In this document: piece after piece, positions 1 through 13,063 of the stretch | Layout of the letters: every line of letters starts with the position of its first letter | How positions within the stretch are numbered: the stretch's first letter is position 1 | NCBI RefSeq assembly: GCF_031877795.1 | Contig: NC_133971.1 | Span: 62,184,463-62,248,462 of the forward strand | Direction: 5' to 3' | DNA from: Strix aluco | Taxonomy: Eukaryota; Chordata; Aves; Strigiformes; Strigidae | Length of the DNA: 64,000 bases | Notes under the pieces: model-generated | What the model was told of the DNA's origin: nothing | Seen by the model: the letters and a program-made list of their open reading frames with translations, nothing else | Database searches by the model: none | Program-made: the position numbers and the translations under genes

Positions 1-3000
1 ACAACATTGTCAGATGATGAAGAATGATGGGGATTCTTTGTTTATTATGATTTCTTCCACTTGTTGGTTGAATTGTATTTGTCTATGTGTTAAGAAGATT
101 TTGACCAGCTTTTGAAAAAGACAGGTAAATAAAATTTCATTGTGCAACACTATTGTGTTTGTCTTTCAAATATTCACAATTCAAAAGATTTTAACCAAGT
201 GCATTTTAAAAAGCAGAAGTCACCCTAAAGTATTAGTTTGGACTCTGAATTGAGTCTGTTGTTATCTGGAGATGTTCAGATAGGCACAACCTACAGATTT
301 GGACTGCAGTCCAGGTTCAGAAATAAAAACTCATTGAAGGGAGCTTAGAATATAAAGCTGCTCTTTCTGGTGGGAACAACCTAATCCCCAATTGAATATG
401 AGGCTGGGAGAGGAAGAGGAAGAACTAGGATGACAGATGTAGAAGTGGTGAGGAAAGGATGGGAAACAGCTGGGACACAGGGCCATTTTCAGTTTCATGC
501 TTAACTGGATGTGTCACAACCCTGACACTGCTCTATGATACACCAAGAAATGGATTTCTGCAAAATATGTGGCTGAGAAAGGTATCATCTCAAGAGATTA
601 TATATAAAAGTCATGAAATCAGCAAATGTGAGGTTCAAAATATGTATTTATACTAAGCAAGGCAATGCCACCTTAGAGAGAACCTTCTGCTTACAGCAGG
701 TAATGCCAAATTAGTTAGTATGCTGAGGATCATGTAGCAATGCCTCTTCTAGAAGTGAGCACGGTATAGTCATGTTAATGTGGTGCTGTGCTGTGAGATA
801 ATGGGACCTGTGGCATGTAGATGTACCAAGTCATTTAGAGCTGGCTGAAAATGTCTCACAGATGTTGCAGCAGTGGCAAAACCTTAGTATAAATGACAAA
901 AATGTCCCTAGTCTTAAGGCCCCTACTGAGTCTCCTAGTTGTAATTAGCAGTGCTAAATAGAGTTGTGTGAATAGCACCTTTTTTTCCCTTTTATAATTT
1001 TTTGGTGAGGATATGGCTGTCCATATTGCAAGGAAGACCAGCTAAGGTGGTATCTTCTAGAAGCACCTTTGGTATCTCCTGATACAAAAAGGCATGATGC
1101 AAAGTTAAAAGAGTCATGGTTTCCTCTAACCCATGGTACTTCTAAGCTGTGCAGAGGGTGTGAGGTGTCCTCCCATGCCTTTGTGATGCAGAAATCCCAG
1201 TGAGACATTCCTTTATTTGGAATTTCCAACAGGATCCATAGAAGAATGTAGCTCCACAATTCAGGTCAAATGAGGATTACTTTCTTCAGAGGCTGGGTGC
1301 TAGGAGACAAGTGCCACTCTTCAGCTATCACAGAATCTGAGAGAACTGATGCCAGGAGAGGTGCAATGTACACTGTCCTTAAAAGTAACCCACGCATCAG
1401 CAGGAACAAGCCTGCTGTGCAGAATGCTGTTCATCATGTCCACTTTTTCAGCATCTCCTTTGTAGCTATGGATATAATTGAAGTTGGATATTTGGGTTGG
1501 GCAAGGAAAGAAATATGTTGCAACTGTATCTTGCAAGGACTCTGTAGTCTTATGCATGAATCCTAGTGATGCCTAGCCTGTGGTTAGAAGAAGGGCAGGT
1601 CTGCAATCAGGGTTTTGGTCTGAGATTCAGTGGATTCAAATGCTGGCTGATGTGAACACGCTGTGCCTAGCACTGGACACTGCACAACGTAGTCCTAGAT
1701 CTGCATAGTGCCTTGTTTTTTTCTGGAGTGTTGCCCATGCTGAGGAAGACTTTGTGGTGGGGCATGTACTCAGCAGCCCTGTTAGTTGTACTAAGTCTAA
1801 ATCAGGGAGGAGGAAGGTACAATGAGCACAGCAGAGGGAGACTCACAGGATTCCTGACCCAGCCAAATCAAATGCCAAAACAGAGTTGTTTTAGGACACT
1901 AAGATCCATCCTAGCATCTTGCTCTGAGCAAGAAGCAGAAGCTGCAGGACTGATGTGTTTCAGAGGCATACAATTCATGAACCATTTAGAAATTTAGCTT
2001 CCAGTATCTAACTGACTCCCCCAAATTTCTTTGCTGCTAGGGAATGATATGCAGTGACCATGGCTAAAGTAGTGTAAGCAAGGCAGACCTGACTTCTGTT
2101 CTTTGAAGACTGAGTGATGAAAGGAGGTGGAGAGAATGGGCGACTTAACTACTGACCTGTGGGGCAGGGGTCATTTGGGAGCCGATCTTAAATCTAAAGG
2201 TCATTGACAAAGTGATAGAGTTTAAATCCATCACTTTTCAGGGGTGTAATTGTATTTTTAATACAGCAGGTGCTGAGAGAAACAGAGGGGAGAAGGTGGG
2301 TGGAGGAGGAAGCTCAAACAAGTATTTGGGTTACAGAAGGTAGAGATTGCCCTATATCTGGCCAATACATGTATCTGGTTGAATTTATTCATTGTTGTTC
2401 TCCCGTAAGCCACAGGTAGCATTTTCATTGCACTCCGAGTTGGTCCAGCTCTTCTTTATAAGAAAAAGAATTTGTCTCATCCTATCGTATTCTCCTCCCA
2501 CCCCCTTCCCATGTGTGCAAACAAATGCACATCCCATCCCTCTACAGTTTGTTTTGCTGCCACGGATTGCAGACCTGACAGTGCACAACTGAGGACCCTG
2601 CGATAAGCCTCTTTTGGGACTGTCTTTGGAAAAGGGAACCCTCTGGCAATGAGAGCCAAAAAGAGAGGCAAAGAGCAACCAAGCTTTCTGTGGGTACATC
2701 TCCCCTGCTGACCATCAATGTCACAAAATAGCACAGAATTGGCTCAGGATGAAGGGCAGAAAGAAGTTGGTGACACTCCTGTGAATACCAGGATGGACTC
2801 ACTGGGCCTCAAAGTCTCCAACTTTATGCTGGCAAGCAATGCAGAGCATTCACAAGCACAGGGCAGGAGAGGTTTCCCATGCCTTTCCATCCCATTACAG
2901 CTGACTGGGTGCACAGTGAACAACACTGAATACATCAGACCTGGGGAAGATTGCTCACTTTCTATGAAATTCCCTACTCTCCACCTTAAAGACAGATTCT

Positions 3001-6000
3001 TTCTTAGGTAGCTAAAACCTTAATGGAAAGCTAAAGGATGACGACCCACAGTCAGAAAAGTCTCTAGGGAGGTGTTCTGCCTCCAACCCTGGGTGTAGAC
3101 AATATTTAGCATTGATTTTCTCTTGGTGACTGTATTTGGCAAACCCTGGTAGACAGCAGTGCACAGTCCTGGAGCTGAGAAGGGCTAAGAGCAGCTAATA
3201 TTAAATCTCACTTCAAATCACAGAAGAATTACGGTGCTCTGCTACATAGATGTACAACCAACCAAAACGTAAGCTAGAGATTCTCTCAGCTTAAAGACTA
3301 CACAGTATTACATTCAAGCTTTAAAAAGCTTTACACTTACTGGAAAGACCCGAAGGCTCTCAAGACAAAACTACAATGCCTTGAGTGGAGGCTATTAGGC
3401 CTAGCTAACCACAGAAGCTCAGGCTGGCTGACTGTGACCTGGTGTTTTACTGCATGTAGGTTACAATGTGTTTCAGAATGAAGTATCTGGCCTTGCCAAG
3501 AGGCTCTGCCGTGATCTCTATGGGACTGAATGGCAAAATGTCAGCTGAGACTTCCTGTCAGAGCAAGTGAGCCCAGCAGGTATGACTTGCCAAAAGCGTT
3601 GGAGGCTGGCACAATCTGCTCGGGTGGGAAACGATCCCACCACTTCAATGGGAACTGAAAGAACTCAGTGTTGAAGGGGGCTGCCTGCTCTGGTTCTTTC
3701 TCCTGAGCTATGGTGCAAACTTTTCCCTACATTTTCAGGCACAGAAGAGTGGCCAGCTGCTGCCTGGTGAACATGCCCACCCACTGTGTTTGGCACAGGA
3801 CAGCACAGTCTCAAAGGCCACATTTCTGCATAGACATGTGGAATGCAAATGGGTGTTCCCCAGCTCTCACATTTGGAAGCGAGGGGAGAAATTCATGGCA
3901 GGTAACTTCAGCAGAATAATTTTACCTGTTGTTTTTGAACTGAATGGCTGAGCAGATAGAAAACATATATACGTATGTATGTATGTCTTTCTATCTCTCT
4001 ATCTGTCTATCTTACCCTTATCATCTTCTTGAAGTCCATATTGAAGTTCACTTAAGGTCACATGCAAAGGGAAAACCACAAATGTTGCATTTAAAATCAA
4101 AATTATTTTTCTTTCAGACTAAGGAAAAATAAAAATGACAAGACTGAAAACAAAACAAATTGTGACTGAAAGTGGGAGAAAGTGTGTGGGATGGTTCTTC
4201 CATGTCTGACACACCTGCATGGACACTACTCTTTTTGTAGTTCTGTATTACTTTTCTATATATCATCTTCAGAAAACAGAACACCACCTTGTTTCTATTA
4301 CATCTAACAGGTAAGACAAACTGCCAGTTAGATAATTCTGAAAGACCTGATATAGTGGCTTCTATTAATTTCAAACAATTCCCAAGAGTATAGGCTGCTT
4401 GAACCAATACAGACAAACACTGATTATATGTTTTTTATTATCTAAATACATTTTATATTTCCCTTAACAATATAGTTTTAAGTTAATTGCTTATTTCTAA
4501 AGTCAAATAAATTAAAATGCTGTTAAAATTACAGTAAAAACAGTTTCTTTGCTTTTTAGTGCAACTTCATCAGTTAGATACTTCCAGTAGTTCTCTGCCA
4601 TGTGCTGTTAAGGTAAATCAAACCAAAGACAGTATTTCTTCTTGAAAACTGCAGATTCAAGATAACCAGGGGCTTGTCATATATACTGCCTCAAAGCTTG
4701 ACTTATCCTGACATTTTGTTGCTTTTATCTTGACTCTGTGAAGTACTGAAAAAGTCTAGGGCTAAGGCTGTCAGTAAGACTCTTGATCTTGAGGGTTCAA
4801 CTTAAAACATTTTAACGTTGTCGTGACTGCTTTTTGGGGTGCTTTTCTTGTAATCTCTGTCCATGAATGCTTTTAAGATACCTCAGAAAGATGAGGGTGA
4901 CTGGTCAGGGAATTCAGCTGGAAGAGCTGGCAGTGTGGAAGCAGCCTTGGAAGGTATCTGAAGATTTTTTTAAAAACAGGCACCTTCAAGTAATTCCACC
5001 TTGTGTTCCTGAATATATAAGCATATAAAGCCCCCAGATGCTTTTAAAACCTATGGCTATGGATTTGAGTCTTGAGTCTTCTGGGAGGGTTCTGCAAGGG
5101 CAGAAAGGAGAAATTAGGGCAGGCACTAAAGCAATCAAGCAGATTGTTTACTACTTTCAGTGATGCAAGCCCACCACAGAAAATGCCCAGGAAAAGACCA
5201 AACAACCCACCCCCCCTGCCCCTAGGCAGTTTGCTTTTCTCCTACCATGTTTCTTATCAGTCTCCTGCAGACACTCTAAAACTCTTATCTTGATAGGCCA
5301 GATTACCAAGATGATCTCCTCTCCGTGATGAATAGGAAACAATGTTTTCCACTGTTGGCAAACCATACATTCCCAGTCTAGATAATTCAATTAATAGAAT
5401 CTCCCTTTCCTCTCCATCCCAGCTCTCCTGTCATCCCTCTCTGCCTCCTTACCTCCCCCCAATTAATTCCTATGTTTGAATACCATCTAAGAATCCTTAG
5501 TGAGAAGAGGACCTGCTTGCTATGCAGGTGCAAGTTTTCAGCACCACAGCACAACAGCAATACCACCCCCTTCTGCCCTCCTCAGGGCTTCCCTTTGTGA
5601 ACCACTTTTTATTTTTCTTCCTTTTCAGCTTCATGCTGAACAATCCCATGCAGCTAATCTGATTATGCTAATTTGTACTTCATGAACCCAAAGACTGTAA
5701 GGGGATCTGCAAAGGGTGAGCTGGGCTGGGGATGAGGGTGGTTGGGACAGGAGAGAGGGTATGGGAGCGGGAGGCACAGACAATGGGTTCAAGTCAGTTA
5801 ACAAAAAAATCATCTGTATTGCCAAACAAAGCACACTCTGGGTAACCCCTTGCTGCTCTTGAATTTAAAGTGTCCCAAACTGGCCTGTGCTACTGAGCAG
5901 AAAAGGGAGCACGGAGAATATACAATGAGGGGGCACAATGAGAAGTCTGTTTCCTGTTAAACGTTGCTTTTCTTTCTCCTTAACTAATCTTTCCCAAAAT

Positions 6001-6315
6001 CTAGTTGAAGTATGGTCCACAAATTGTTTGTTGGATGGCAGCTATGGCACTAGGTGGCTTCTGAGCACATACAACCTCATCTGTCTGACTGATGCTGCGC
6101 TTGATATTTATTGAATAATGGGAGTGACTTTGCAGATACACACTCACAACTCTAAATATGGAAACCCCCCTCTGCAAGAGTTGTCAGTGTCCCCAGCCTG
6201 GTTTTATCAACACTACCTTTGCTACAGCTGGAATTGGTCGGGAAACAGTCCTGAGAGGAAACATATAAAAGGTATGGAAAAAAATGTTTTCAAGATTAAA
6301 GAAACCCTGTGGTAG
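1..6315. other. intergenic, no gene recognised
   Basis: I see no convincing gene in this AT-rich stretch. Open frames are all short (about 100 codons or less), overlap on both strands, and resemble no protein family I know. The only structured sequence is a degenerate simple repeat of GTAT then TCTA/TCTG units at about 3970-4012. Ancient diverged transposon remnants could be present and would not be visible by eye. Confidence 0.6.
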
Positions 6316-6870
6316 AATTCTGGCAAACACAGAATTGTCTGTATTGGCAGGGACCTCCTGGGATCATCTGCTCCAACACCCCTGCTCAAGCCATGTCACC
6401 TAGAGCTGGCTGCCCAGGACTGTGCCCAGTCAAATTTTGAATATCTCCACTGACAGAGCCCACAACCTCACTGGGGAACTCATTCCCGTGTTTCACCACC
6501 CTCATATTAGAAAAGGTTTTTCTTGTATTCAGATGGATTTTCATGGTTTTAATTTGTGTCTATTGCCTCTTGGCCAGTCAGTGGGCACCACTGAGAAGAG
6601 TCTGGCTCCCTATATGTCATTTCCTCCCAACACATATTGGTACACATTGAGAAGATTCCTTTCAACCGTCTCTTCTCCAGGCTGAAGAGTTCCATCTCTC
6701 TCAGCCTCTCCTTCTGTGAAAGATGTTCCAGTCCGTTAACCATCTTCACACCCTCCAATGGACTTGCTCCAGTAAGTCCATGTCTCTCTTGTACTGGGAA
6801 GCCCATGACAGCACACAGAACTCCAGATGTGGCCTTACCAGTGCTGAAGAGAGGGGACAGATCCCTGATT
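6316..6870 (-). mobile_element. CR1 LINE, 3' fragment (copy 1)
   Basis: This is a 5'-truncated CR1 non-LTR retrotransposon lying on the minus strand. Its 3' end is on the left, where the phrase for a narrow CR1 3' UTR appears in antisense (GGGACCTCCTGGGATCATCT at about 6351). Read on the minus strand, the right part gives a degraded ORF2 C-terminal region with residues like SALVRPHLEFCVLSWASQYK near 6790-6860. The frame is broken several times, so nothing is translated. The right boundary is soft: similarity to CR1 fades near 6870 and could run to about 7050. Confidence 0.85.
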
Positions 6871-7050
6871 GCTCCTCACGATACTGGTATTGTTTCAGGA
6901 TCAAGACTGAGTATTGGTCTGAGCTGGTTCCAAGGAAGGTGTGAGTGAGCACAACTCTACCACTGCCTCTGCTGAGCATATTTGTCACAAACCAGAAGTA
7001 CATTTTGTCTTTCAAACTGGAAATCGTTGGAGGGAGGCACCTTGTTTCCA

Positions 7051-10000
7051 CACATAATAAAGCACTGCTTATATGTACATGCCTGCAGAGATGACAAGAG
7101 AGAGAAGGGGGGCATTACAACACTTCCAGAAAGAGATGGGACTGAACTGCTGTCTCTAAAACTCTGGTGAATATTGTTTACTATCCAAAGGCATATGGGG
7201 AATATTAGTTATTTCCTTAATGTCTTTTTTGTCTTGTGCTCCTCTCAGGCAGAAATTCAGGTTAGTTTATGAGAGACGATTCCTGCCTCTGGTGAAGATA
7301 AATCATTTGCTATTGAGAGGTAAAAGGGGAGAGGGAAGCAAAACATTTACTCTGCCCTCTAGCTTATATAGGAGAGCTTCCCTTTCTCATGCAGAGTGGA
7401 CTATCTGTTCAGTCCTGCAGCCCTAAGCAGAATATTTAGGACACCATTTTATGAAAGCAAATGGAGGAGGAAAAATGACTGTCTTGAAGCTGTCATGTCA
7501 GGTCCAGTTTCCGGTTCAGCTGCATTTGCATTGTGTTTTGGAGAGGGGATTACATGTAGTTTATTTGAGATAGTAGAAAATATACAGTATCTTGCCAGCA
7601 TTGATCTTCTATATCCGAAATCCCATTTTCTGAATGTGTAGTGCATTACAATGTATACGTCAGTATTTAACAGAACTAGCTCTAAATAATTTTGTGAGTG
7701 AAGTGACTAAGAAAAGGAGCAGAAACAGTGTCAGAAATGTAAGATTAACAGGCTAAATTCAAATATAAACAGTATGCTCTTTGGAATTACCGCATGCTGA
7801 TTGGAGCCTCTATGTTCATAATATGCATGGAAATGTCCCTTGCTTTTCTTTTTTGCCCTGGGAAGCAGGGAAGCTTATCAAATGTGAGCCAAACCAAACA
7901 GTATTTTTATGAACTGTGTTATATTATACATAAATACATCTAATTAAACAAATAGCTTGATATCTGAGACAATCAGTAATTCCAGATCCTGTGCTCCCTG
8001 AAGGCCAGATTCTTGAAGGTATTGGAACACCTAAAAGCCACTGATATCTAATCAACATTAAAGACCTGGGCTTTTGCCCTACTGATGCATCTATCAGAGA
8101 AAAGTCAGTGCATGCAGCAGGACTTAGTGCACAGGCGTAGCTTGAGGCATGGTGATTTGTATTGTGTCAGGTCTTACTGCATCCTTTTCTTTCGTCTTAC
8201 AGCAGATCTCGGGTGAGATCAGACTGGCGAGAATTTGGCAAAGGAGATAAACAGAGTAAATAGCATAATTTAGAGAAGGTCTTGCCTCTGTCGCCTTGTC
8301 TTTCTCCTGACCATGCCCAGACCACTACTTTTCTTAACGTTTTGTCTATAGAGATACTGAGTTAAACTAAGGAAGGGTCTTTCTCTTGCTGTGTATATAT
8401 AGGAAGTTTAATACAATGGGCTTTGGCCTCATGTGAAACTCCTAAGTAATATTGTTAAATATAATACTAATACAATAACAGTTATAGTAACAGGAATATA
8501 CAAGGAATGTATTGCCAACCATTACTGGCAATACCTTTGAAACTAGCTAGCAGTGATTATTAATGACATGAATTTTTCCAGAAAAAAACCTGAGAAGTTG
8601 GTTGAAGTAGGCCCACAACTTTCAGACCCAGAACAAACTCTCATGTGGATAGAGTGGGACTGATCAATTAACTACAATGACAGTCCTGTAGAGATGAAAG
8701 GTACAGAAGGTGTATTAAGCACACGCTCAGGAATCACGTATGTAATGAGAGGACAGAGGGGCTGCTCAGTGCTTATTGAAGCTGAACCACAACTCAATAC
8801 AATGGCTAAAATTTCAACCAGGGAACATTATAGGAGAGTGACACTGTAACACTCCCACATGCCATTGCCTCAGCCAATGGGTCTGCTGAAGGTGAGCCAC
8901 AACTGTAAGGAAAGACATCTTTGAACCTTGACTGAATCAACAGAGTGCTGGAAACCATTTCAATCCATTTCAATGAACTAAGCAACTAGTGATACATCTA
9001 AAAATGCAATAGGGAGATAGATAAAGAAGGTAAGAGTTCAAGCCCACTCTAGGAATCAGCTCTGTTCAGAAAGTATACTGTTAAGGAACAAGATGTGCTA
9101 AGAAGAGGCTTAACCCAACACTGAAACCTAAGCAGAGAAGAAAAGAACTGAGCACTCAGGAGTCTAGTGACCATTTCTAGAAGAGCTACATCCCTGCAGC
9201 CAAGATCATAGCTTTTGTACAAGAAACAACTTTTGTACTCTAGCACCTCTACAAGAAGTCATGATTGCGTTTACTGCTGCAATAAAGATATAAAATACAT
9301 GAAGTATGTAACTCAAGAGCCTGAAGCACATGCTTTGCCTAATTGTGTGGACATAACCTAAGGGTGTATGCTAAGGAGCTTCTGGACAGATCCAGCAGCA
9401 TTGGCTGCAAGCTGCTCCAGTCCTCAGTCCCAGGCTTTACCTAGGAATCAACACAATATTGCTGCTTTAAAGGTTGTAGGAGAAGAGAAATTTTAAATAT
9501 TTGTGAGAATCTAAACTGACGTGAGGGAGGAGGGATCTGAGCCGCACTACTGCTCAGTTTAAGAAACACTTCTATTTCTCCACTTTGCAAGATAGATTGG
9601 TGTCAAAGAGCACCTAAGGAAAATAAACCAAAATAATGTTATGTTAGGAGATAAATGGTCAAGTGAACTTCCTATGATTTATTTTCTTAGCTAATTTTTT
9701 CAAAGCATGTTAGCAAACAAGTTCAGAGAAAAAAATGAAAGGAGACAGGAGAAGGTGACCTACTGGAGGAATATTGTAGAAAAGAAGGAAGGTAACAGTA
9801 CTGAAACACAAAGCTGGAAGGTATGCAGAGGTAAAGGTGAGGCCTGAGTATATGAGTGTTCATTGAAAGCATGCATGAGTAAGGTGACAAAGATGGGGTG
9901 AACAGGCAGATTCTGAGTGAGAGACAGGAGACTGAGAGGTGTACTAAGCCGTGACAAAATGGTGAGGATGGCATGGAAAAAGCAAAAAAATCAGGGAAAC

Positions 10001-10329
10001 TGGGAATGTGGTAATAACTGTGAGGAGTGACACTGAAAGAAATATGAAAGAAATAGGCAAGGTTAATAAATATATGGTGCTATAGAGAGAAGAAACAGAA
10101 GAAAATGTACTAGAAGATCGAAGTAAGCAGCCTGAGGAGGATGAGAGATTGTTGGAAAATGGGGAAACATGAATGAGACAGAAAACTACAGAACAGAGTG
10201 GGAACTGGACCGGAAGAAGACAATGTGGCAGATGACTACAAATCACAAACATGGCAGGATGAGAACAGACAATAGGAATGTCCATTTTCCTATCTGGCAA
10301 AGATTACTATTTTCATCTGACTTGATTCT
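7051..10329. other. intergenic, no gene recognised
   Basis: I recognise no gene or clear transposon here. Open frames such as the 118-codon minus-strand one at 9944-10300 are rich in Ser, Leu and Pro and come from purine-rich plus-strand sequence (about 9720-10150), so they look like compositional artefacts. The stretch ends at the target-site duplication of the ERVL provirus. Confidence 0.55.
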
Positions 10330-10334
10330 GATGC
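10330..10334. other. target-site duplication, left copy (GATGC)
   Basis: The five bases directly before the 5' LTR are GATGC and the same five directly follow the 3' LTR. This shows that the provirus is an original integration and not a recombinant. Confidence 0.92.
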
Positions 10335-10680
10335 TGTCCTGGTTTAGCCAGGATAGGGTTAAGTTTCCCCAGCAGTGGGGGGAAGCTCTAGCCGGGTTAT
10401 TCATATACCATGCTGACGTCATGTCCTGGCACAAGCACGGGAAGAATCGGTGATCGCGTGGGTTGGCGCAGCCGGTTCTCTCACTGCTGTATCGGTATAT
10501 ACTTTGCTCTGTTCATTGTTATCACTGTTATTCTTACTGTTATTGTTTGTTGTGCTGCTGTTGCTCTGTTGTATTAAACCTCTCCTTATCTCAGTCTCAG
10601 GGCTTTGTATTTCACTCCCTTTGTGGGGGAGGGGCAGCAGCCGCGTGGTCTCAGACCCCGACAGGGGCTAAACCACCACA
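10335..10680 (+). repeat. 5' LTR of ERVL-type provirus
   Basis: This 346-bp repeat begins TGTCCTGG and ends CCACCACA, and it pairs with 14885-15224. It contains a perfect palindromic CRE/ATF site, TGACGTCA, at 10414-10421. It also has a TATA-like TATATA near 10495 and an ATTAAA-type poly(A) signal near 10573 (in TGTATTAAACC). Relative to the 3' LTR it has an extra CTCCT-like 5-bp segment near 10580 and one extra G near 10357. LTRs act as promoter and poly(A) site; I cannot tell whether this one is active. Confidence 0.95.
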
Positions 10681-10684
10681 ACTT

Positions 10685-10704
10685 TGGCGCTCCAACATGG
10701 GGCT
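10685..10704 (+). promoter_or_regulatory. retroviral primer-binding site
   Basis: Four bases after the 5' LTR the sequence reads TGGCGCTCCAACATGGGGCT. It begins with the TGG that pairs with the tRNA 3' CCA. It resembles the site used with lysine tRNA (CTT type), with one inserted base and one mismatch, but I assign the tRNA only tentatively because ERVL elements usually use leucine tRNA. Confidence 0.7.
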
Positions 10705-10808
10705 GGAGAAGACTGAGATAAGGACAAAAGGAGAAGGTGTGTTAGAGCAATCTGTTAGGTGTAATTTTTCTGTTTTTATTTGCATTTGTTTGATAAGAAA
10801 CGTTTGCA

Positions 10809-12611
10809 ATGCTGGCCAATTTGCTTGCGTGGTGGGGCTGGATTAATCCTTATATCCACTGTGTGTTCCTGGTGCTGGTGTTTGTTGTCGGTGGAAAATG
10901 TGTCAAGGGTCTTGTTTTGCTGTACTGGCTGCAAACTGCTTATAATGGGCTTGTATTGCTGCTTATGGGGGTGAACCGGTACCTGTTTGCTGCCTGGGCT
11001 TTTGTTTGGGGTCTCACCCCCTCTATGGGTGAGCCAGGGGAAGAGATCCTCTCGGTTTTTGAGAGTTTCAGCTATCCCTGGAGCATCCTGGCCACTGTGT
11101 TCGCGGTACAATGCTTTCTAAATGTGTGCCTGATCTTGTTTTGGGCCATGCGGTACTTCTCCAACAATAGCACCACCCAGAAACCTACCCTGAGGGCAGA
11201 TAGTTGTAAATGGCAAGGTGTGTGGGAAAAGATGAGCAAGTGCCTGAGTCAGTGGTCACCCACAATGTTCTGGGATTTCACCCCTGAACAAGTGCAGAGT
11301 CCTGATAAACTGGTGGAATATTTGGAAAAGGTGTGTTGCCAATCTGACAAACCCCGGGAGACACAAATCCTTGCAATGTGCTGGGGGCTTGCCCATGCTT
11401 ACCATGTCATTTTTAACACTGTTCACTGCCCTCAAGGGGGAGAAGGGGCTGAAGAATCTGAGAGTGAACTTACTGGTACAGCAGCTGGGCCAGAGGGACA
11501 AGCAGTACCAATATCAGTTGCCCCGATACGGAAAACCAAATATACGAAAAAATCCCCTCGCAGTGTACAGGGTGATGATGAACCAGGCCCATCACGAGAG
11601 CAGGAGGAAGAGCCGGAGGTAATCATCCGATCTCTATCCCTCAGTGAGTTGCAAGATATGCGGAAGGATTTCAGCCGCCTTCCAGGCGAGCAAATTTGCA
11701 CCTGGCTGCTCTGATGCTGGGACAGTGGAGCTGCTGGTTTTGAATTGGAAGGGAGAGAGGCCAAGCAGCTGGGACCTTTAGCCAAGCAGGCTGGTATTGA
11801 CAAGGCAATAGGGAAACAGGCTCAAACCCTCAGCCTTTGGAGGCAACTCCTGCTCGGTGTGAGGGAGAGGTACCCCTACAAGGATGATGTTCTATGTCAG
11901 TTAGGCAAGTGGACTGACATGGAGAAAGGCATTCAAAACCTCAGGGAATTGGCTGTGTTTGACATGGTCTATGGTGATCTGAATGATGAGCGGTCACCAA
12001 TGGATCCAGATTAGGCCCCTTACACACAGCTGATGTGGCGGAAGTTCCTGCAAAGTGGACCAGAGGCACATTCCAAAGCATTAGCAGTAGCGTCCTGGTA
12101 GCGAGACACCCAGACTCAGACAGTGGATGAAGTGATTGTCCAGCTCCGGCAATATGAGGGAAATCTCCCTTCCTCCCAACATGCTTTGGTTTCAGCTGTA
12201 GAGGAACTGTCTCAGAGGCTCCAGAAAATGGAAGAGGACATGTCCTACATTCCACCTGCATGGGCCAATGTCTCAGCTATTAGAAGCAGGCGCTTCCCCA
12301 CCCAAGAGAAGGGCAGTGGAAGGTACACACCACGGGGCACCCTGTGGTTCTTCCTCCGCGACCATGGGGAAAACATGAGGAGATGGCATGGACAGCCCAC
12401 TTCCACCCTAGCTGCACGAGTACAGCAGCTGAAAGCGAAGACCACCATGAAAGGGGAGTCTTCCAAGAGAGACGCAGCTCCAGTGTCCAGTTGGAAATCC
12501 CCCAGACAGAATAGAATGGCCAACAGTATGCTTGACCCTCTTGAGGAGACCAGCAAGTCATTCTTGCAGGAGTCACTCTTAGATCAAGTGAGTGATGGTG
12601 AGCAGGATTAG
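10809..12611 (+). pseudogene. gag: ERVL-type gag, three in-frame stop codons
   Basis: A single reading frame runs from the ATG at 10809 to the stop at 12609-12611 without any frameshift, but it is broken by TGA at 11712-11714, TAG at 12012-12014 and TAG at 12099-12101. The N-terminal part (residues 12-29, 34-54, 58-70 and 91-114) has four strongly hydrophobic segments, which is unusual for a Gag. After a charged linker at about residues 200-285 comes a capsid-like region: FSRLPGEQICTWLL just before the first stop, then LEGREAKQLG just after it. The C-terminal third has the motif RYTPRGTLWFFLRDHG near 12322-12370. I see no CCHC zinc knuckle. The frame overlaps the pol remnant by a few bases. 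Gag normally forms the particle shell; this copy cannot make a full one. Confidence 0.85.
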
Positions 12612-13056
12612 AGGGGCCCTGCCTCCAGCCAGGTGGAGGAAAGGGATAATCGGATTTACTGGAAGGGAGATTCAGTTCCTAGGAATAAAATGGCAAGATG
12701 GGCGTCGCCACATCCCAATGGAGGTAATAAACAAGATAACAGCCATGGCCCCACCAACCACTAAAAAGGAGACTCAATCTTTCCTGGGCGCTGTGGGGTT
12801 CTGGAGGATGCACATCCCAAACTACAGCCTGATTGTGAGCCCTCTATACCACGTAACCCGCAAGAAGAACGATTTCAAATGGGGCCCAGAGCAACAACAA
12901 GCCTTTGAACAAATTAAGCAGGAGATTACCCAGGCAGTGGCCCTTGGGCCAGTCCGGACAGGGCAGGAGATTACGAACGTGCTCTACACCGCAGCCGGGG
13001 AGAATGGCCCTTCCTGGAGCCTTTGGCAGAGAGCACAGGGGGAATCCCGAGGCTGA
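12592..13056 (+). pseudogene. pol: ERVL-type pol, C-terminal reverse transcriptase remnant
   Basis: This frame, +1 relative to gag, starts abruptly inside RT. Recognisable sequence begins near 12640 with REIQFLGIKWQDGR and continues with FLGAVGFWRMHIPNY and SPLYHVTRKK, typical of the RT thumb/connection region of retroviral pol. Protease, dUTPase and the RT fingers and palm, including the YXDD catalytic motif, are missing, so a deletion of well over a kilobase must join the end of gag to this point. The frame ends at a TGA at 13054-13056. Related sequence carries on in another frame, so an indel lies at about 13045-13064. Confidence 0.85.
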
Positions 13057-13063
13057 CCTCTAG

